The notes beneath the pieces were generated by a model. That model was given only the letters and a program-made list of their open reading frames with translations. It did not search any database and was not told the DNA's origin. 57,249 bases of DNA. Origin: Crocosphaera chwakensis CCY0110 (GTDB taxonomy: Bacteria; Cyanobacteriota; Cyanobacteriia; Cyanobacteriales; Microcystaceae). Positions 25,478-34,104 of the stretch are shown piece after piece (position 1 is the stretch's first letter; every line of letters begins with the position of its first letter). The stretch lies in the NCBI RefSeq assembly GCF_000169335.1, contig NZ_AAXW01000030.1:1-57249 (forward strand), read 5' to 3'. Made by a program: the position numbers and the translations under genes.

Positions 25478-27985
25478 ATGCTTACCCTCAAACAATTTCT
25501 ATATTCTGTCCCTATCTGCACCCCTCCCATTACCTATGAAGAACTACAGGCTCTGTTTCAAGAGAATCAACAGAGTCCTAATAAGGTAGTCATAGTCAAT
25601 GCACAGGGAATTCCTTTGGGCATCATTTCTAGCCATGATATTCTCTTAGCCCTATTAAATAAACCATTGGTTGCTTCGGGGCAAACTAAGGGAAAAAGTT
25701 CAAGATGGCAACATTCCCTGGGGTCAACGCTTCCGTGGGATTGGGAAACTTGTATCAGTCCGTTAACCCTAATTCCCTCTCATCTTCGGATTCGTGATTT
25801 TGCTCATTGGCTCAACAATAACCCGTACTCAGACAAACAACCAAGCTACGGACTGGTTAATGAACATGGGGAATTTCTAGGATTACTCGATAGTTGGCAA
25901 ATTCTGAGGGAAGTTTTGGCAGAACAGTCTAATCCTCAACAAGAACTAGCCTCAGCCAAAAACCTCATTAAACAACTCTTAGAAGAACTACCCTTACCAG
26001 TGATGTTACAAACTCACCAGGGAGACATTATTCAACAAAATCGGACATGGCGCGAACAAATTGGAGAATTAATTCCACCGGATAACGCAACAGCTTGTCC
26101 TTTGCCCCATGAAACGATGAATCAGCCCAAAACCCAAAAGATTAGTGTAGAAAGTAACGATGGTCTAAAGCAAAACCTAGCTTTGATCACCGATATGGCT
26201 TACGATCAATGGCTGAACCCACAAACTGATAGTTGGGGTGTTCCTATCTCGTCCCTTGCCAACGATAGTCTTGAGCCTTTGGTTGATAATCACTTAGACA
26301 TGGGATCGTCATCTATCCCTGATCAAAACAAAGTTTGGCAATTTATCAAATGTTCTTTAACAACAGATAAACTACCTATTCCCATTTCTATTTTTGTCGC
26401 TACGGATGTCACCCAACAACAGCAATTATGCCAAGAATTAGCGGCCAAAAATGCCGATTTAGTCCAACTCAACCGACTTAAAGACGAATTTTTAGCCTGT
26501 ATTAGCCACGAACTCAAATCACCCTTAACCGCAGTCGTGGGATTATCGAGCCTTCTCCAAGAAGATAAAATCGGTCAACTTAACCCTCGTCAAATTCATT
26601 ATGCTCAGTTAATTTACCGCAGTGGCCGTCAGTTAATGACCTTAGTGAATGATTTATTAGACTTAACACGGCTAGAAACAGGACAATTAAAATTATCCTT
26701 TAGTCCTGTCAATATTAAGGAAATTTGTGAGCGTGCTTATCATTCCATCACAGAAAAATACAAAAGCAAATCCGATCAGCCACTGGATTTTAGTTTAGAG
26801 ATAGAACCAGGATTAAAACAATTATTAGCCGATGAATTACGACTTCATCAAATGTTGACCCATTTGTTGGATAATGCCATAAAATTTACCCAAACAGAAG
26901 GAAAATTTGGGTTAAAAGTCAATCGTTGGGAAGATTGGCTCGCCTTTACCATTTGGGATACAGGAATTGGTATTCCTGAAGAGTCTCAACATTTAATTTT
27001 TCAAAAGTTTCAACAATTAGAAAATCCCTTAACTCGGCAATTTGAAGGAACCGGGTTAGGATTAGTATTGACCCAACGCTTAGCTAGGGCCCACGGGGGA
27101 GACATTTCTTTTGTCTCGAAAGCCGGCCAGGGTAGTCAATTTACGTTACTTTTACCCCCGTCCCCCGACCAAGAACAGCGATCACTTCATGCTCACTCCT
27201 CCAATCCTGTGATCCTCATTGTTGATGCCATTCCTCAATCTATTGAGGCACTGATGGACAAGTTGACACAACTGGGATATCGCGTCGTGATTGCGCGAAC
27301 CGGAACCGAAGCCGTCGAAAAAGCTCGCCAACTTCGACCTTATGCTATTTTCCTAAATCCTTTGTTACCTCTGTTATCAGGATGGGACGTTTTAACCTTA
27401 TTAAAATCTGATCTACAAACCCGAAATATTCGGGTTTTTGTAACACAAACCCAAGGAAATCAATTATTAGGCGAACACCATCACGCGGATGGTTTTATTA
27501 AAGTGCCTACTAATTTAGGAACTCTCGAACAGTGTTTAAAACCCCGACAACCAATCGTTAATGCTCAAACTGGTTCTTTAACGATTCTTAGTTTAATTCC
27601 TAATGCGTCTCAAGAGGATACAGAAACGATGCCTTTGACATCAAGGGTAGAACAGACGTTAATTGCTCAATTGTCTCAATCTAATCACCGCATATTAGAG
27701 GCTGATGATCTTGAACAAGGGTGTTTATTAGCTAGTGTCTGGGACATTGATGTGGTCGTTTTAGACGGACAGTTTTTAGATGATCCTCAAGCTTATCTGC
27801 GATCGCTGGCTCAAGAACCTGAACTCTTAGCACTACCTTTAGTGGTTTTAGATGTCAAAAGTGCAGAAGCAGCTAACACCATAGAAGGGTTATCAGTATT
27901 TCCTTGTTTCATTTCTGACAGAAATCAGCAAATATCCCAACTATCGCAAGTCATTTCTATTGCTGCTGACCACCACAAAGCTTAA
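25478..27985 (+). CDS. Hybrid histidine kinase with N-terminal CBS domains and degenerate C-terminal receivers
   Basis: In the 835-residue protein, residues 1-150 look like a CBS pair (VVIVNAQGIPLGIISSHDIL and YGLVNEHGEFLGLLDSW), a likely adenine-nucleotide sensor. A degenerate PAS region follows. HisKA has the phospho-His in FLACISHELKSPLTAVVGLS (about residue 346), and the HATPase ends GTGLGLVLTQRLARAHGG. A receiver-like domain (about 585-700) has Asn where the phospho-acceptor Asp should be (IFLNPLLPLLSGWDVL), so it is a pseudo-receiver. A second receiver-like block follows (VVVLDGQFLDDP). No membrane span. A pseudo-receiver after the kinase recalls CikA, but the sensory domains differ. 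Confidence 0.85.
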   Translation: MLTLKQFLYSVPICTPPITYEELQALFQENQQSPNKVVIVNAQGIPLGIISSHDILLALLNKPLVASGQTKGKSSRWQHSLGSTLPWDWETCISPLTLIPSHLRIRDFAHWLNNNPYSDKQPSYGLVNEHGEFLGLLDSWQILREVLAEQSNPQQELASAKNLIKQLLEELPLPVMLQTHQGDIIQQNRTWREQIGELIPPDNATACPLPHETMNQPKTQKISVESNDGLKQNLALITDMAYDQWLNPQTDSWGVPISSLANDSLEPLVDNHLDMGSSSIPDQNKVWQFIKCSLTTDKLPIPISIFVATDVTQQQQLCQELAAKNADLVQLNRLKDEFLACISHELKSPLTAVVGLSSLLQEDKIGQLNPRQIHYAQLIYRSGRQLMTLVNDLLDLTRLETGQLKLSFSPVNIKEICERAYHSITEKYKSKSDQPLDFSLEIEPGLKQLLADELRLHQMLTHLLDNAIKFTQTEGKFGLKVNRWEDWLAFTIWDTGIGIPEESQHLIFQKFQQLENPLTRQFEGTGLGLVLTQRLARAHGGDISFVSKAGQGSQFTLLLPPSPDQEQRSLHAHSSNPVILIVDAIPQSIEALMDKLTQLGYRVVIARTGTEAVEKARQLRPYAIFLNPLLPLLSGWDVLTLLKSDLQTRNIRVFVTQTQGNQLLGEHHHADGFIKVPTNLGTLEQCLKPRQPIVNAQTGSLTILSLIPNASQEDTETMPLTSRVEQTLIAQLSQSNHRILEADDLEQGCLLASVWDIDVVVLDGQFLDDPQAYLRSLAQEPELLALPLVVLDVKSAEAANTIEGLSVFPCFISDRNQQISQLSQVISIAADHHKA

Positions 27986-27992
27986 GAAGGTT

Positions 27993-28015
27993 GTGGGGTG
28001 TGGGGTGTAGGGTGT
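27993..28015. repeat. Heptanucleotide tandem repeat (STRR type)
   Basis: Three 7-mers in a row, GTGGGGT, GTGGGGT and GTAGGGT, sit between two convergent genes. They match the short tandemly repeated repetitive sequences known from cyanobacteria. Confidence 0.7.
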
Positions 28016-28031
28016 TTTCTTAAATTAATTA

Positions 28032-29099
28032 TTAATGTCTCGGTGGCCGTAGTGCAGGGGAAGGGGTAATCGGCCCTAAAATTTGATTGAGTTGTCGTAG
28101 TTGTTCAGGGGTTCCCATACAAATCAATAAGTCTCCGGCCATTAATTGGGTTTCTCCCGTTGGTCCACCCAATAAAGTGCCATCTGAGCGACGAATGGCC
28201 AACACCAACGCCCCGGACTGTAATCTTAACCTGGCCTCGCTGAGGGTTTGGCCTACGCAAGGACAAAACTTGGGGTCAAGCAAAAATTCTTCCATATAAA
28301 AAGTGCGATCGCTTCCCGTTAAGATCCCATCTACAAAGTCCATCACTTGGGGTCTCAGAGCAGCAGCAGCCAGTCGCTTACCCCCTGTAATGTAGGGGGA
28401 TACCACCGCATCAGCCCCAGCCCGTTGTAGCTTTAAAACCGCTTCTTCTGTACTGGCTCGGGCGATCGCTCGAATTTTGGGGTTTAGGGTTTTAGCAGAA
28501 AGAACCGTGTAGAGGTTTTCTGCATCGGAGGTTAAAGCAGACACTAAACAGACGGCTTTATCGATTTTTGCGTTGATCAAGCATTCATCTAGGGTTGCGT
28601 CCCCTTGAATAACAATATACCCTAATTGTTTCGCTTCTTCGACTTGTTCGGGTCGAGAGTCAATAATGACAAAAGGAACGTCTTCGGCCTGAAATTCTAG
28701 GGCGACTTGTCGCGCTGTACGACCATAACCACAGACAATACAATGATGTTCTAAGGTGTCTATCAAGCGTTTCTCCTGTCGTTGTCGAATACCTTCTTGA
28801 AAATAACCTTGAATTAAAGCTTCGGTTAAACGATTTACAATATAACCGATGGTGATGACTCCCATCAAAATTAAAAAAATCGTAAATAGTCGGGAGTTAT
28901 CATCAAGGGGACGGACTTCTGAAAACCCTACAGTGGAGAGGGTGATCATGGTCATATAGGCCGCTTCGGTAAGAGTCCATTTTTCGATGAGATAGAACCA
29001 AAGGGTTCCTATGAAAAAAACTCCCCCTAATGCGATCGCCCCACCGAGTAATTCTTGTCGTAAACGTCGATACTTTTCTTCAAATGAATAGACGGCCAT
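28032..29099 (-). CDS. K+ channel with RCK (TrkA-N/TrkA-C) domains
   Basis: A 355-residue protein with MthK-like design. TM1 (about 17-35) is followed by a pore loop with the filter TLSTVGFSEV (TVGF in place of TVGYGD), TM2 (about 67-88), a TrkA-N Rossmann domain with CIVCGYGRTARQVA and a DATLDECL acidic motif (about 115-235), and a TrkA-C domain (about 255-340). No voltage sensor. The TVGFSE filter is a known variant that usually still selects for K+. RCK domains gate by nucleotide, Ca2+ or other ligands. It converges on the CBS-kinase gene across the STRR. Confidence 0.9.
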   Translation of the reverse strand: MAVYSFEEKYRRLRQELLGGAIALGGVFFIGTLWFYLIEKWTLTEAAYMTMITLSTVGFSEVRPLDDNSRLFTIFLILMGVITIGYIVNRLTEALIQGYFQEGIRQRQEKRLIDTLEHHCIVCGYGRTARQVALEFQAEDVPFVIIDSRPEQVEEAKQLGYIVIQGDATLDECLINAKIDKAVCLVSALTSDAENLYTVLSAKTLNPKIRAIARASTEEAVLKLQRAGADAVVSPYITGGKRLAAAALRPQVMDFVDGILTGSDRTFYMEEFLLDPKFCPCVGQTLSEARLRLQSGALVLAIRRSDGTLLGGPTGETQLMAGDLLICMGTPEQLRQLNQILGPITPSPALRPPRH

Positions 29100-29514
29100 A
29101 AGTGGGTGAGTTTTATTAATAAAATAGTGATCTGTGACTAATTATCAGTTATTAGTTTGTGGTTAGGGTTTATTATTAATTATCGACGGTTCACTCTATT
29201 TATTAAAGTAATGGACGTTACTAATTTTCATTAATTAGAATCATTTATTTATTATATAGATGAAAGCTATCTTTAACTAACAAAATCATTATCATCAGCT
29301 TATATTATCAAGTTTTTTCTAAATGACTAGGCTAAAAGGGAATAGAGGTTTATTATGAACTAAGATTGAATAGGTTTTTGCCTATTCATGGTATATATTG
29401 AAGATCACTCTTTTGGGGCAAGTTTATAACCTGTTCTCAATCTTACCCTTGAATTGTCTTCGGTATGCTTGATCCCCTAAGCTTAGAATAATAATATTCA
29501 GGAGATAAATAATT
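29100..29514. other. Intergenic region between K+ channel and repeat-protein genes
   Basis: About 415 AT-rich bases between two divergent genes. Apart from the strong AGGAGA ribosome binding site at about 29500 for the rightward gene, no promoter motif, RNA or repeat could be assigned with confidence. Confidence 0.5.
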
Positions 29515-29952
29515 ATGACTGCCCAAAAAACTGACGCTAACGGCACTCAAACCTCAGAAACTCAAAAAACCACAACCGCTAACAAGACAACTACCCGCAG
29601 TAGTCGTTCTACTGCCACTGAAGAAAAGAAAACCAGTGCCTTATCTGTCAAAGATAAGGCCAGTACAAGCACTCAAGGTATTCAGTTAATTACTGAACCT
29701 GGTTTGCTTCCTGGAAACCGTCCAGTAGAAGCAAGTCACCTTAAGGTAGTTAGTACATATAAATCGGTGGGAGGGTCTCGTCCCGTGGTTGCTAGTGGGA
29801 TGGACATCTCAAGCACTTTAACCATATCAGGACACAGACCCATTATGGTGAGTCACTTACAGGTGAGCGAAACTTATACCGTCATGGGAAATCGTCCTGT
29901 TGCCCCTAATGATATTGATGATCCCGCTTTATTGATGGGATATCTTGATTAA
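29515..29952 (+). CDS. Small protein with Gly-x-Arg-Pro tandem repeats, function unknown
   Basis: The 145-residue protein has a low-complexity Thr/Lys/Ser half (1-60), then about three and a half tandem repeats of 19-20 residues. Each begins G-x-R-P-[VI] (GNRPV, GSRPV, GHRPI, GNRPV) and continues x-x-S-x-[LM]-x-[VI]-x-S/E-T-[YL]. No known fold or catalytic motif is visible, and there is no signal peptide. A strong AGGAGATAAATAATT leader and a good downstream terminator show it is a real, single-gene transcript. It resembles conserved hypothetical proteins of cyanobacteria, but I cannot name a function. Confidence 0.75.
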   Translation: MTAQKTDANGTQTSETQKTTTANKTTTRSSRSTATEEKKTSALSVKDKASTSTQGIQLITEPGLLPGNRPVEASHLKVVSTYKSVGGSRPVVASGMDISSTLTISGHRPIMVSHLQVSETYTVMGNRPVAPNDIDDPALLMGYLD

Positions 29953-29994
29953 TTAGAGTTCTTATGTCATTTTATCTATTAATCTAACGAACAT

Positions 29995-30040
29995 CCCCAG
30001 GTATAATCAAGATACTTGGGGTTTATTTTTGTTTTTTTTC
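29995..30040 (+). terminator. Rho-independent terminator after the repeat-protein gene
   Basis: CCCCAGGTAT (29995-30004) pairs with ATACTTGGGG (30012-30021), 10 bp with one G-U, around a 7-nt loop. A long T-rich tract follows. The stem abuts the stop codon of the minus-strand small ORF, so one structure may serve both directions. Confidence 0.88.
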
Positions 30041-30184
30041 ACAATTTTGCCAAATATGGCGATCGCAATAAATCTCTCTACACTCAAATTCACAAAGTGA
30101 CAAGTTATTAGGAACTTCTTGAACAAGATAATTATGAAACCATTGTTTGATGAGGGTTGATAAGTTTGGGGCTGTTAATTTCAT
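30023..30184 (-). CDS. Small Cys-rich ORF downstream of dnaG
   Basis: An uninterrupted ORF of 53 codons, ATG to TAA. The N-terminal half could form an amphipathic helix (LIKQWFHNYLVQEVP). The second half has four cysteines spaced C31-x3-C35-x4-C40-x7-C48, a possible metal site. It ends exactly at the shared terminator and lies 88 bp downstream of dnaG on the same strand. No strong SD is seen (a purine-rich AGAGAATAAGACGA precedes it). The family is not recognised. The ordered composition and terminator placement argue for a real gene, with moderate certainty. Confidence 0.5.
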   Translation of the reverse strand: MKLTAPNLSTLIKQWFHNYLVQEVPNNLSLCEFECREIYCDRHIWQNCEKKQK

Positions 30185-30272
30185 GTTCGTCTTATTCTCT
30201 AAAATATTCTAATCATAAATCTAAAAATCATACTAAAACTTCCTACTTTAGCCTCATCCTTTTGGGTGATTT

Positions 30273-32207
30273 TTAACCATAAATATCTAACTGAGTAAAA
30301 CTTCTTAATGGTTGTAATTTTAGTATTTTCTGCCGACTGGAAATATATTCGTTTAAATAATATTGATAATTGACAGGATCTTCTTGAGGATTAATTTTCT
30401 TATATTTTTGTTCACAATAACGACAATATTTTTCTAAGTTTGCTTTTTCTAAGGATATTAAAGCAGCATCAATAATTAAGTTGAGTCTATTCCTGTCTTC
30501 ATATTGTTCAATTTCTCGAAAATTCAGAAGTTCATTTATTTTATTAATAACTTGAGATGATTCTATTATTTTTATTTCTAATTTAGAGATAAATTGTTCA
30601 TTATTATCGTTGTCTTTGTTTAAAGTGTCTTTTTCTATTTCTAGTAGATTATGCCAAATTATTCGATGATCTGATAAGCTAAAACAAAGATTATTTTCTT
30701 CTAGTTTATCAAAAATTTCTTGACGACATTCAGGATAATGAATATAAATTTTTAATAAAATTGTTTCTGCTTCTTTTAATAAATTATTTTCGGTACTTAT
30801 TGTGGGTTTGATAAAAGTTTTATCTATTTTTTTATTAGCAGATTGTTTAAGAGGTTTATTTAATTGAGTTTGTAAATTTTTTATATAAAGTGGTAAAATC
30901 CTAGCATCACCCTGTGCCAGCAGTTCAGCACAATAACTAATATAATAACTTCGTTGATTACTATCTGATAATTTATTTAATAGTTTAACCATTCCTTGGG
31001 CGACTTGTTCAAAGTGATCAGCTTGTTTGAGGTTTTTATCGATTAATAATTGTTTAATTTCCCAGTTTAACCAAAGAGGTGCTTTATCAATTAGTTCTTG
31101 ATATTTCTCAAAACCATTTTCATGAGACTTAATAAACTCATCAGCATCTTTTCCATCGGGAATATTTAAAATTTTAAGGTTAACTTGTCCTGAATAAATG
31201 AGAGATTCTATTTCAGTAATTGCTCTCTCTGTCGCTTTAATACCAGCATTATCAGCATCAAAATTGAAAATAACTTGTTTGGAATCAGTATATCTTAATA
31301 ACTGTTTCAATTGACTTTCGCTGAATGCAGTTCCTAAAGAAGCAACCGTATTAGTAATTCCTGCTTCGTGGAGAGCGATCGCATCAAAATAACCTTCTAC
31401 AACAATGACTTGATCTAAAGAACGAATACTATTTTTAGCTATATCTAAAGCAAACAAAGTCTTACCTTTATTAAATAAGGGTGTGTCAGGAGAATTAAGA
31501 TATTTTGGTTCTTCATCGGTCAAACTTCTCCCACCAAAAGCAATAACACGACCTTGAATATCTTTAATCGGAATCATTAAGCGATCGCGAAAGGTATCAT
31601 AATAACCATTCCCTTTTTTTCTAGGTTTTATCAGTCCCGCTTGTTCCACTAACGCAATAGGATAACGTTTTTGCTCCACTAAATAACGATAGAGTGTTTC
31701 CCATCCACCCGGCGCATAACCTAAGTTAAATTGTTGTATGGTTTGGTGTTTAAATTGTCTTTTTTGTGTTAAATAATTGAGAACATTTTCTCCTACTGCT
31801 TCTTGTAATGCGTGTTCATAAAAATTGCTAGTTAAAGCAACAATTTCATAAAGTTGATCTCGGAGAGAAAGTTCTTTTTCTATTTCTTGTCGTTTTTCAG
31901 GTTCTAAGGTTTTGAGAGGAACTTGATAACGGTTTGCTAATTCTAAGACAACCTGACTAAAAGATTGTTGTCCAATTTCCATTAAAAATTTAATACCATT
32001 TCCCCCTTCTCCGCAACCAAAACAGTAATAAAGTTGTTTACTTTGATTAACAGTGAAACTCGGCGTTTTTTCTTGGTGAAAGGGACATAAACCGACATAG
32101 TTTTGTCCTCTTTTTTTGAGAACAACATAATCAGAAACAACCTCATAAATATCAATTTTCTCTTTGACTTCTTCCAGGGTATCAGGATGTAGACGGGGAA
32201 AGTTCAT
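30273..32207 (-). CDS. dnaG: DNA primase DnaG
   Basis: From ATG 32207 (MNFPRLHPDTLEEVKEKIDI) the protein has 644 residues. A longer start at 32249 begins with a TTG inside a REP palindrome and should be ignored. The zinc-binding domain has CPFHQEKTPSF and YYCFGCG (about 38-65). The catalytic TOPRIM core has VIVVEGYFDAIALHEAG, FNFDADNAG and DGKDADEF. A C-terminal helicase-interaction region is present. It makes RNA primers for replication. It is not in the usual rpsU-dnaG-rpoD arrangement. Confidence 0.95.
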   Translation of the reverse strand: MNFPRLHPDTLEEVKEKIDIYEVVSDYVVLKKRGQNYVGLCPFHQEKTPSFTVNQSKQLYYCFGCGEGGNGIKFLMEIGQQSFSQVVLELANRYQVPLKTLEPEKRQEIEKELSLRDQLYEIVALTSNFYEHALQEAVGENVLNYLTQKRQFKHQTIQQFNLGYAPGGWETLYRYLVEQKRYPIALVEQAGLIKPRKKGNGYYDTFRDRLMIPIKDIQGRVIAFGGRSLTDEEPKYLNSPDTPLFNKGKTLFALDIAKNSIRSLDQVIVVEGYFDAIALHEAGITNTVASLGTAFSESQLKQLLRYTDSKQVIFNFDADNAGIKATERAITEIESLIYSGQVNLKILNIPDGKDADEFIKSHENGFEKYQELIDKAPLWLNWEIKQLLIDKNLKQADHFEQVAQGMVKLLNKLSDSNQRSYYISYCAELLAQGDARILPLYIKNLQTQLNKPLKQSANKKIDKTFIKPTISTENNLLKEAETILLKIYIHYPECRQEIFDKLEENNLCFSLSDHRIIWHNLLEIEKDTLNKDNDNNEQFISKLEIKIIESSQVINKINELLNFREIEQYEDRNRLNLIIDAALISLEKANLEKYCRYCEQKYKKINPQEDPVNYQYYLNEYISSRQKILKLQPLRSFTQLDIYG

Positions 32208-32236
32208 AATAAATATTAATGAGAGTCTAGAAAATA

Positions 32237-32301
32237 GTAGGGTGGGCAAATAAGAAACTTATCTGGACTAATCATAATGTAGAAAACATTGCCCACCTTA
32301 C
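32237..32301. repeat. REP-like palindrome between dnaG and the Ser/Thr kinase gene
   Basis: GTAGGGTGGGCAAA (32237-32250) and TTGCCCACCTTAC (32289-32301) form a 65-bp unit with the same arm sequences and spacing as the RAYT-flanking elements at 7.2 and 8.0 kb. It sits in the divergent promoter region of dnaG and the kinase gene, about 20 kb from the transposase gene. Confidence 0.8.
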
Positions 32302-32385
32302 AAAAGCTTAAAATTAACATTGATAACAGTCGAAAAGACTGTGTTATGCTAGAAAAATGCTTGATAATTATTTTAACTTAAAAAT

Positions 32386-33789
32386 ATGGAGCAATTAATT
32401 GGACAAGTTTTAAATAATCAATACTGTATTAAATCTTTATTAGGTCGTCAAAAAGGCCGCAGAACATTTTTAGCTGAAAATTTACAGACAGGATCAACAG
32501 TTGTTATCAAAATATTATTATTATCTCCCGAATTTACATGGGATGATTTTAAACTATTTGAACGGGAAGCAGCAACTCTAAAATCTCTTAATCACTCCGC
32601 TATTCCTCAATATCTTGACTATTTTGAACTAGAAGTAGAACTAGGAAAAGGTTTTGCATTGGTGCAGAATTATATTGAAGCAAAATCATTACAAAATTGG
32701 ATTGAGTCTGGAAGAAGCTTTAGTGAAGAGGAAATAAAAAAGATTGCAATTCAACTATTAAATATTTTAAATTATTTGCATCAACGTCAACCTTCTGTAA
32801 TCCATCGAGATATTAAACCCAGTAATATTTTATTAGGTAATCGCAGTGGTCATAATGTAGGACAGGTGTATTTAGTCGATTTTGGAGCGGTTCAAACTGT
32901 ACTACATGGTGGCACAAGAACCATTGTAGGAACCTATGGTTATATGCCGCCCGAACAATTTGGCGATCGCTGTGTTCCTGCATCGGATCTCTATGCTTTG
33001 GGTGCAACTTTGATTTATTTGGCGACAGGATATCCACCTGATCAATTACCACAAAAAGAAATGCGACTGTTGTTTGAGGATAAAGTCAATTTATCGTCTA
33101 TTCTGGTTGATTGGTTGCAATGGCTGATAGAACCCAGTTTAGATTTACGTCTAGACTCTGCTCAAAATGCCCTAGAAGCACTAAAAAAACCTCGTTTGTT
33201 CAAAAATAACCTAACTAGAGTCAATAAACCCTTAGAAAGCAAAATCCAATTAACACAGACATCAGAAATGCTCGATATTTTCATTCCTCCTAAAAAGTTG
33301 GATAGTTTTCTATTTATATTGATTATTCTTTTGTATATTGGAATCTATATTTATGTTTTGATAGCAATATGGAATCTTTTGTTATCGAGTGGGATGTTTG
33401 TTTTTCGTCTCAGCGTTTTGAGTATATATTCAATGTTAATGATTTATATGTTTCGGATAGGTTTATTTACTGTATGTGGTAACACACGATTAACAATAAC
33501 CTCTTCAGAAATAATTATTGTCCGTAAAATTTTAGGCTTTGTCTATTCACCCTTACCTGGACAATCTTCACAAATCAAAGCCTCTCGACAAAGCATTACT
33601 CACCTAGAGCAAACTTCTGTATCATACAAGAAAGATTCTGAGGGTAATGAAGTTAAATGTTCTTATCAAATAAACATTTGGTTAGGAACTAAGAAAATTT
33701 CTATAGTAAGCCAGTTGAGTGATCTAGAATTAGATTGGTTAGCCTATCATTTAAGTGATTTTCTAAAGTTACCTATTACAAAAAATTAA
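32386..33789 (+). CDS. Hanks-type Ser/Thr protein kinase with C-terminal membrane anchor
   Basis: Of 467 residues, about 12-275 are the kinase domain: a Gly loop (LGRQKGRRTFLAEN), the ATP Lys in TVVIKIL, HRDIKPSNILL, the VDFGAV metal site, an activation segment ending GTYGYMPPEQF, and ASDLYALGATLIYLATG. All catalytic residues are present. Two or three hydrophobic spans (about 305-365) are followed by a basic C-terminal domain of about 100 residues with no recognised fold. It would be an inner-membrane kinase. The HicA-like gene follows after 19 bp and Trm1 soon after, so the three may be co-transcribed. Confidence 0.92.
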   Translation: MEQLIGQVLNNQYCIKSLLGRQKGRRTFLAENLQTGSTVVIKILLLSPEFTWDDFKLFEREAATLKSLNHSAIPQYLDYFELEVELGKGFALVQNYIEAKSLQNWIESGRSFSEEEIKKIAIQLLNILNYLHQRQPSVIHRDIKPSNILLGNRSGHNVGQVYLVDFGAVQTVLHGGTRTIVGTYGYMPPEQFGDRCVPASDLYALGATLIYLATGYPPDQLPQKEMRLLFEDKVNLSSILVDWLQWLIEPSLDLRLDSAQNALEALKKPRLFKNNLTRVNKPLESKIQLTQTSEMLDIFIPPKKLDSFLFILIILLYIGIYIYVLIAIWNLLLSSGMFVFRLSVLSIYSMLMIYMFRIGLFTVCGNTRLTITSSEIIIVRKILGFVYSPLPGQSSQIKASRQSITHLEQTSVSYKKDSEGNEVKCSYQINIWLGTKKISIVSQLSDLELDWLAYHLSDFLKLPITKN

Positions 33790-33808
33790 TACTCAAAAAC
33801 TAGCAAAC

Positions 33809-34072
33809 ATGAATTATCCTAAACTTAGATATTATGAATTAGAAAAAATTATTTTAGCTTTAAACTTTAGAGCATTATCTACAGAAGGTAATCAAAAAGT
33901 ATTTGAACATCCTGATGGAGCTTTAATCATTTTACCTCATTATTTAAACAATCAGCTAGGAAATAAAACTCACTTAGTTGCAATATCTCGTATTCTTGAT
34001 GAATTCAATATTATAAATAAGTTAGATTTTAAAACTTATTTAGAGGAGGGTTTAAGTTCTAGCTTAATATAG
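33809..34072 (+). CDS. HicA/YcfA-like small protein lacking the catalytic His
   Basis: An 87-residue protein with the double-stranded-RNA-binding-like fold pattern of HicA toxins: LRYYELEKIILALNF, then VFEHPDGALIILPHY and a C-terminal helix. HicA needs a His in a GSH motif after beta1; here the site reads EGNQK, so RNase activity is doubtful. No hicB antitoxin lies beside it. It is 19 bp after the kinase gene. It may be a domesticated RNA-binding protein or an inactive relic; the reading frame is intact. Confidence 0.65.
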   Translation: MNYPKLRYYELEKIILALNFRALSTEGNQKVFEHPDGALIILPHYLNNQLGNKTHLVAISRILDEFNIINKLDFKTYLEEGLSSSLI

Positions 34073-34104
34073 TTATATTAAGGAATAGATGATGAGATTA
34101 TTTG

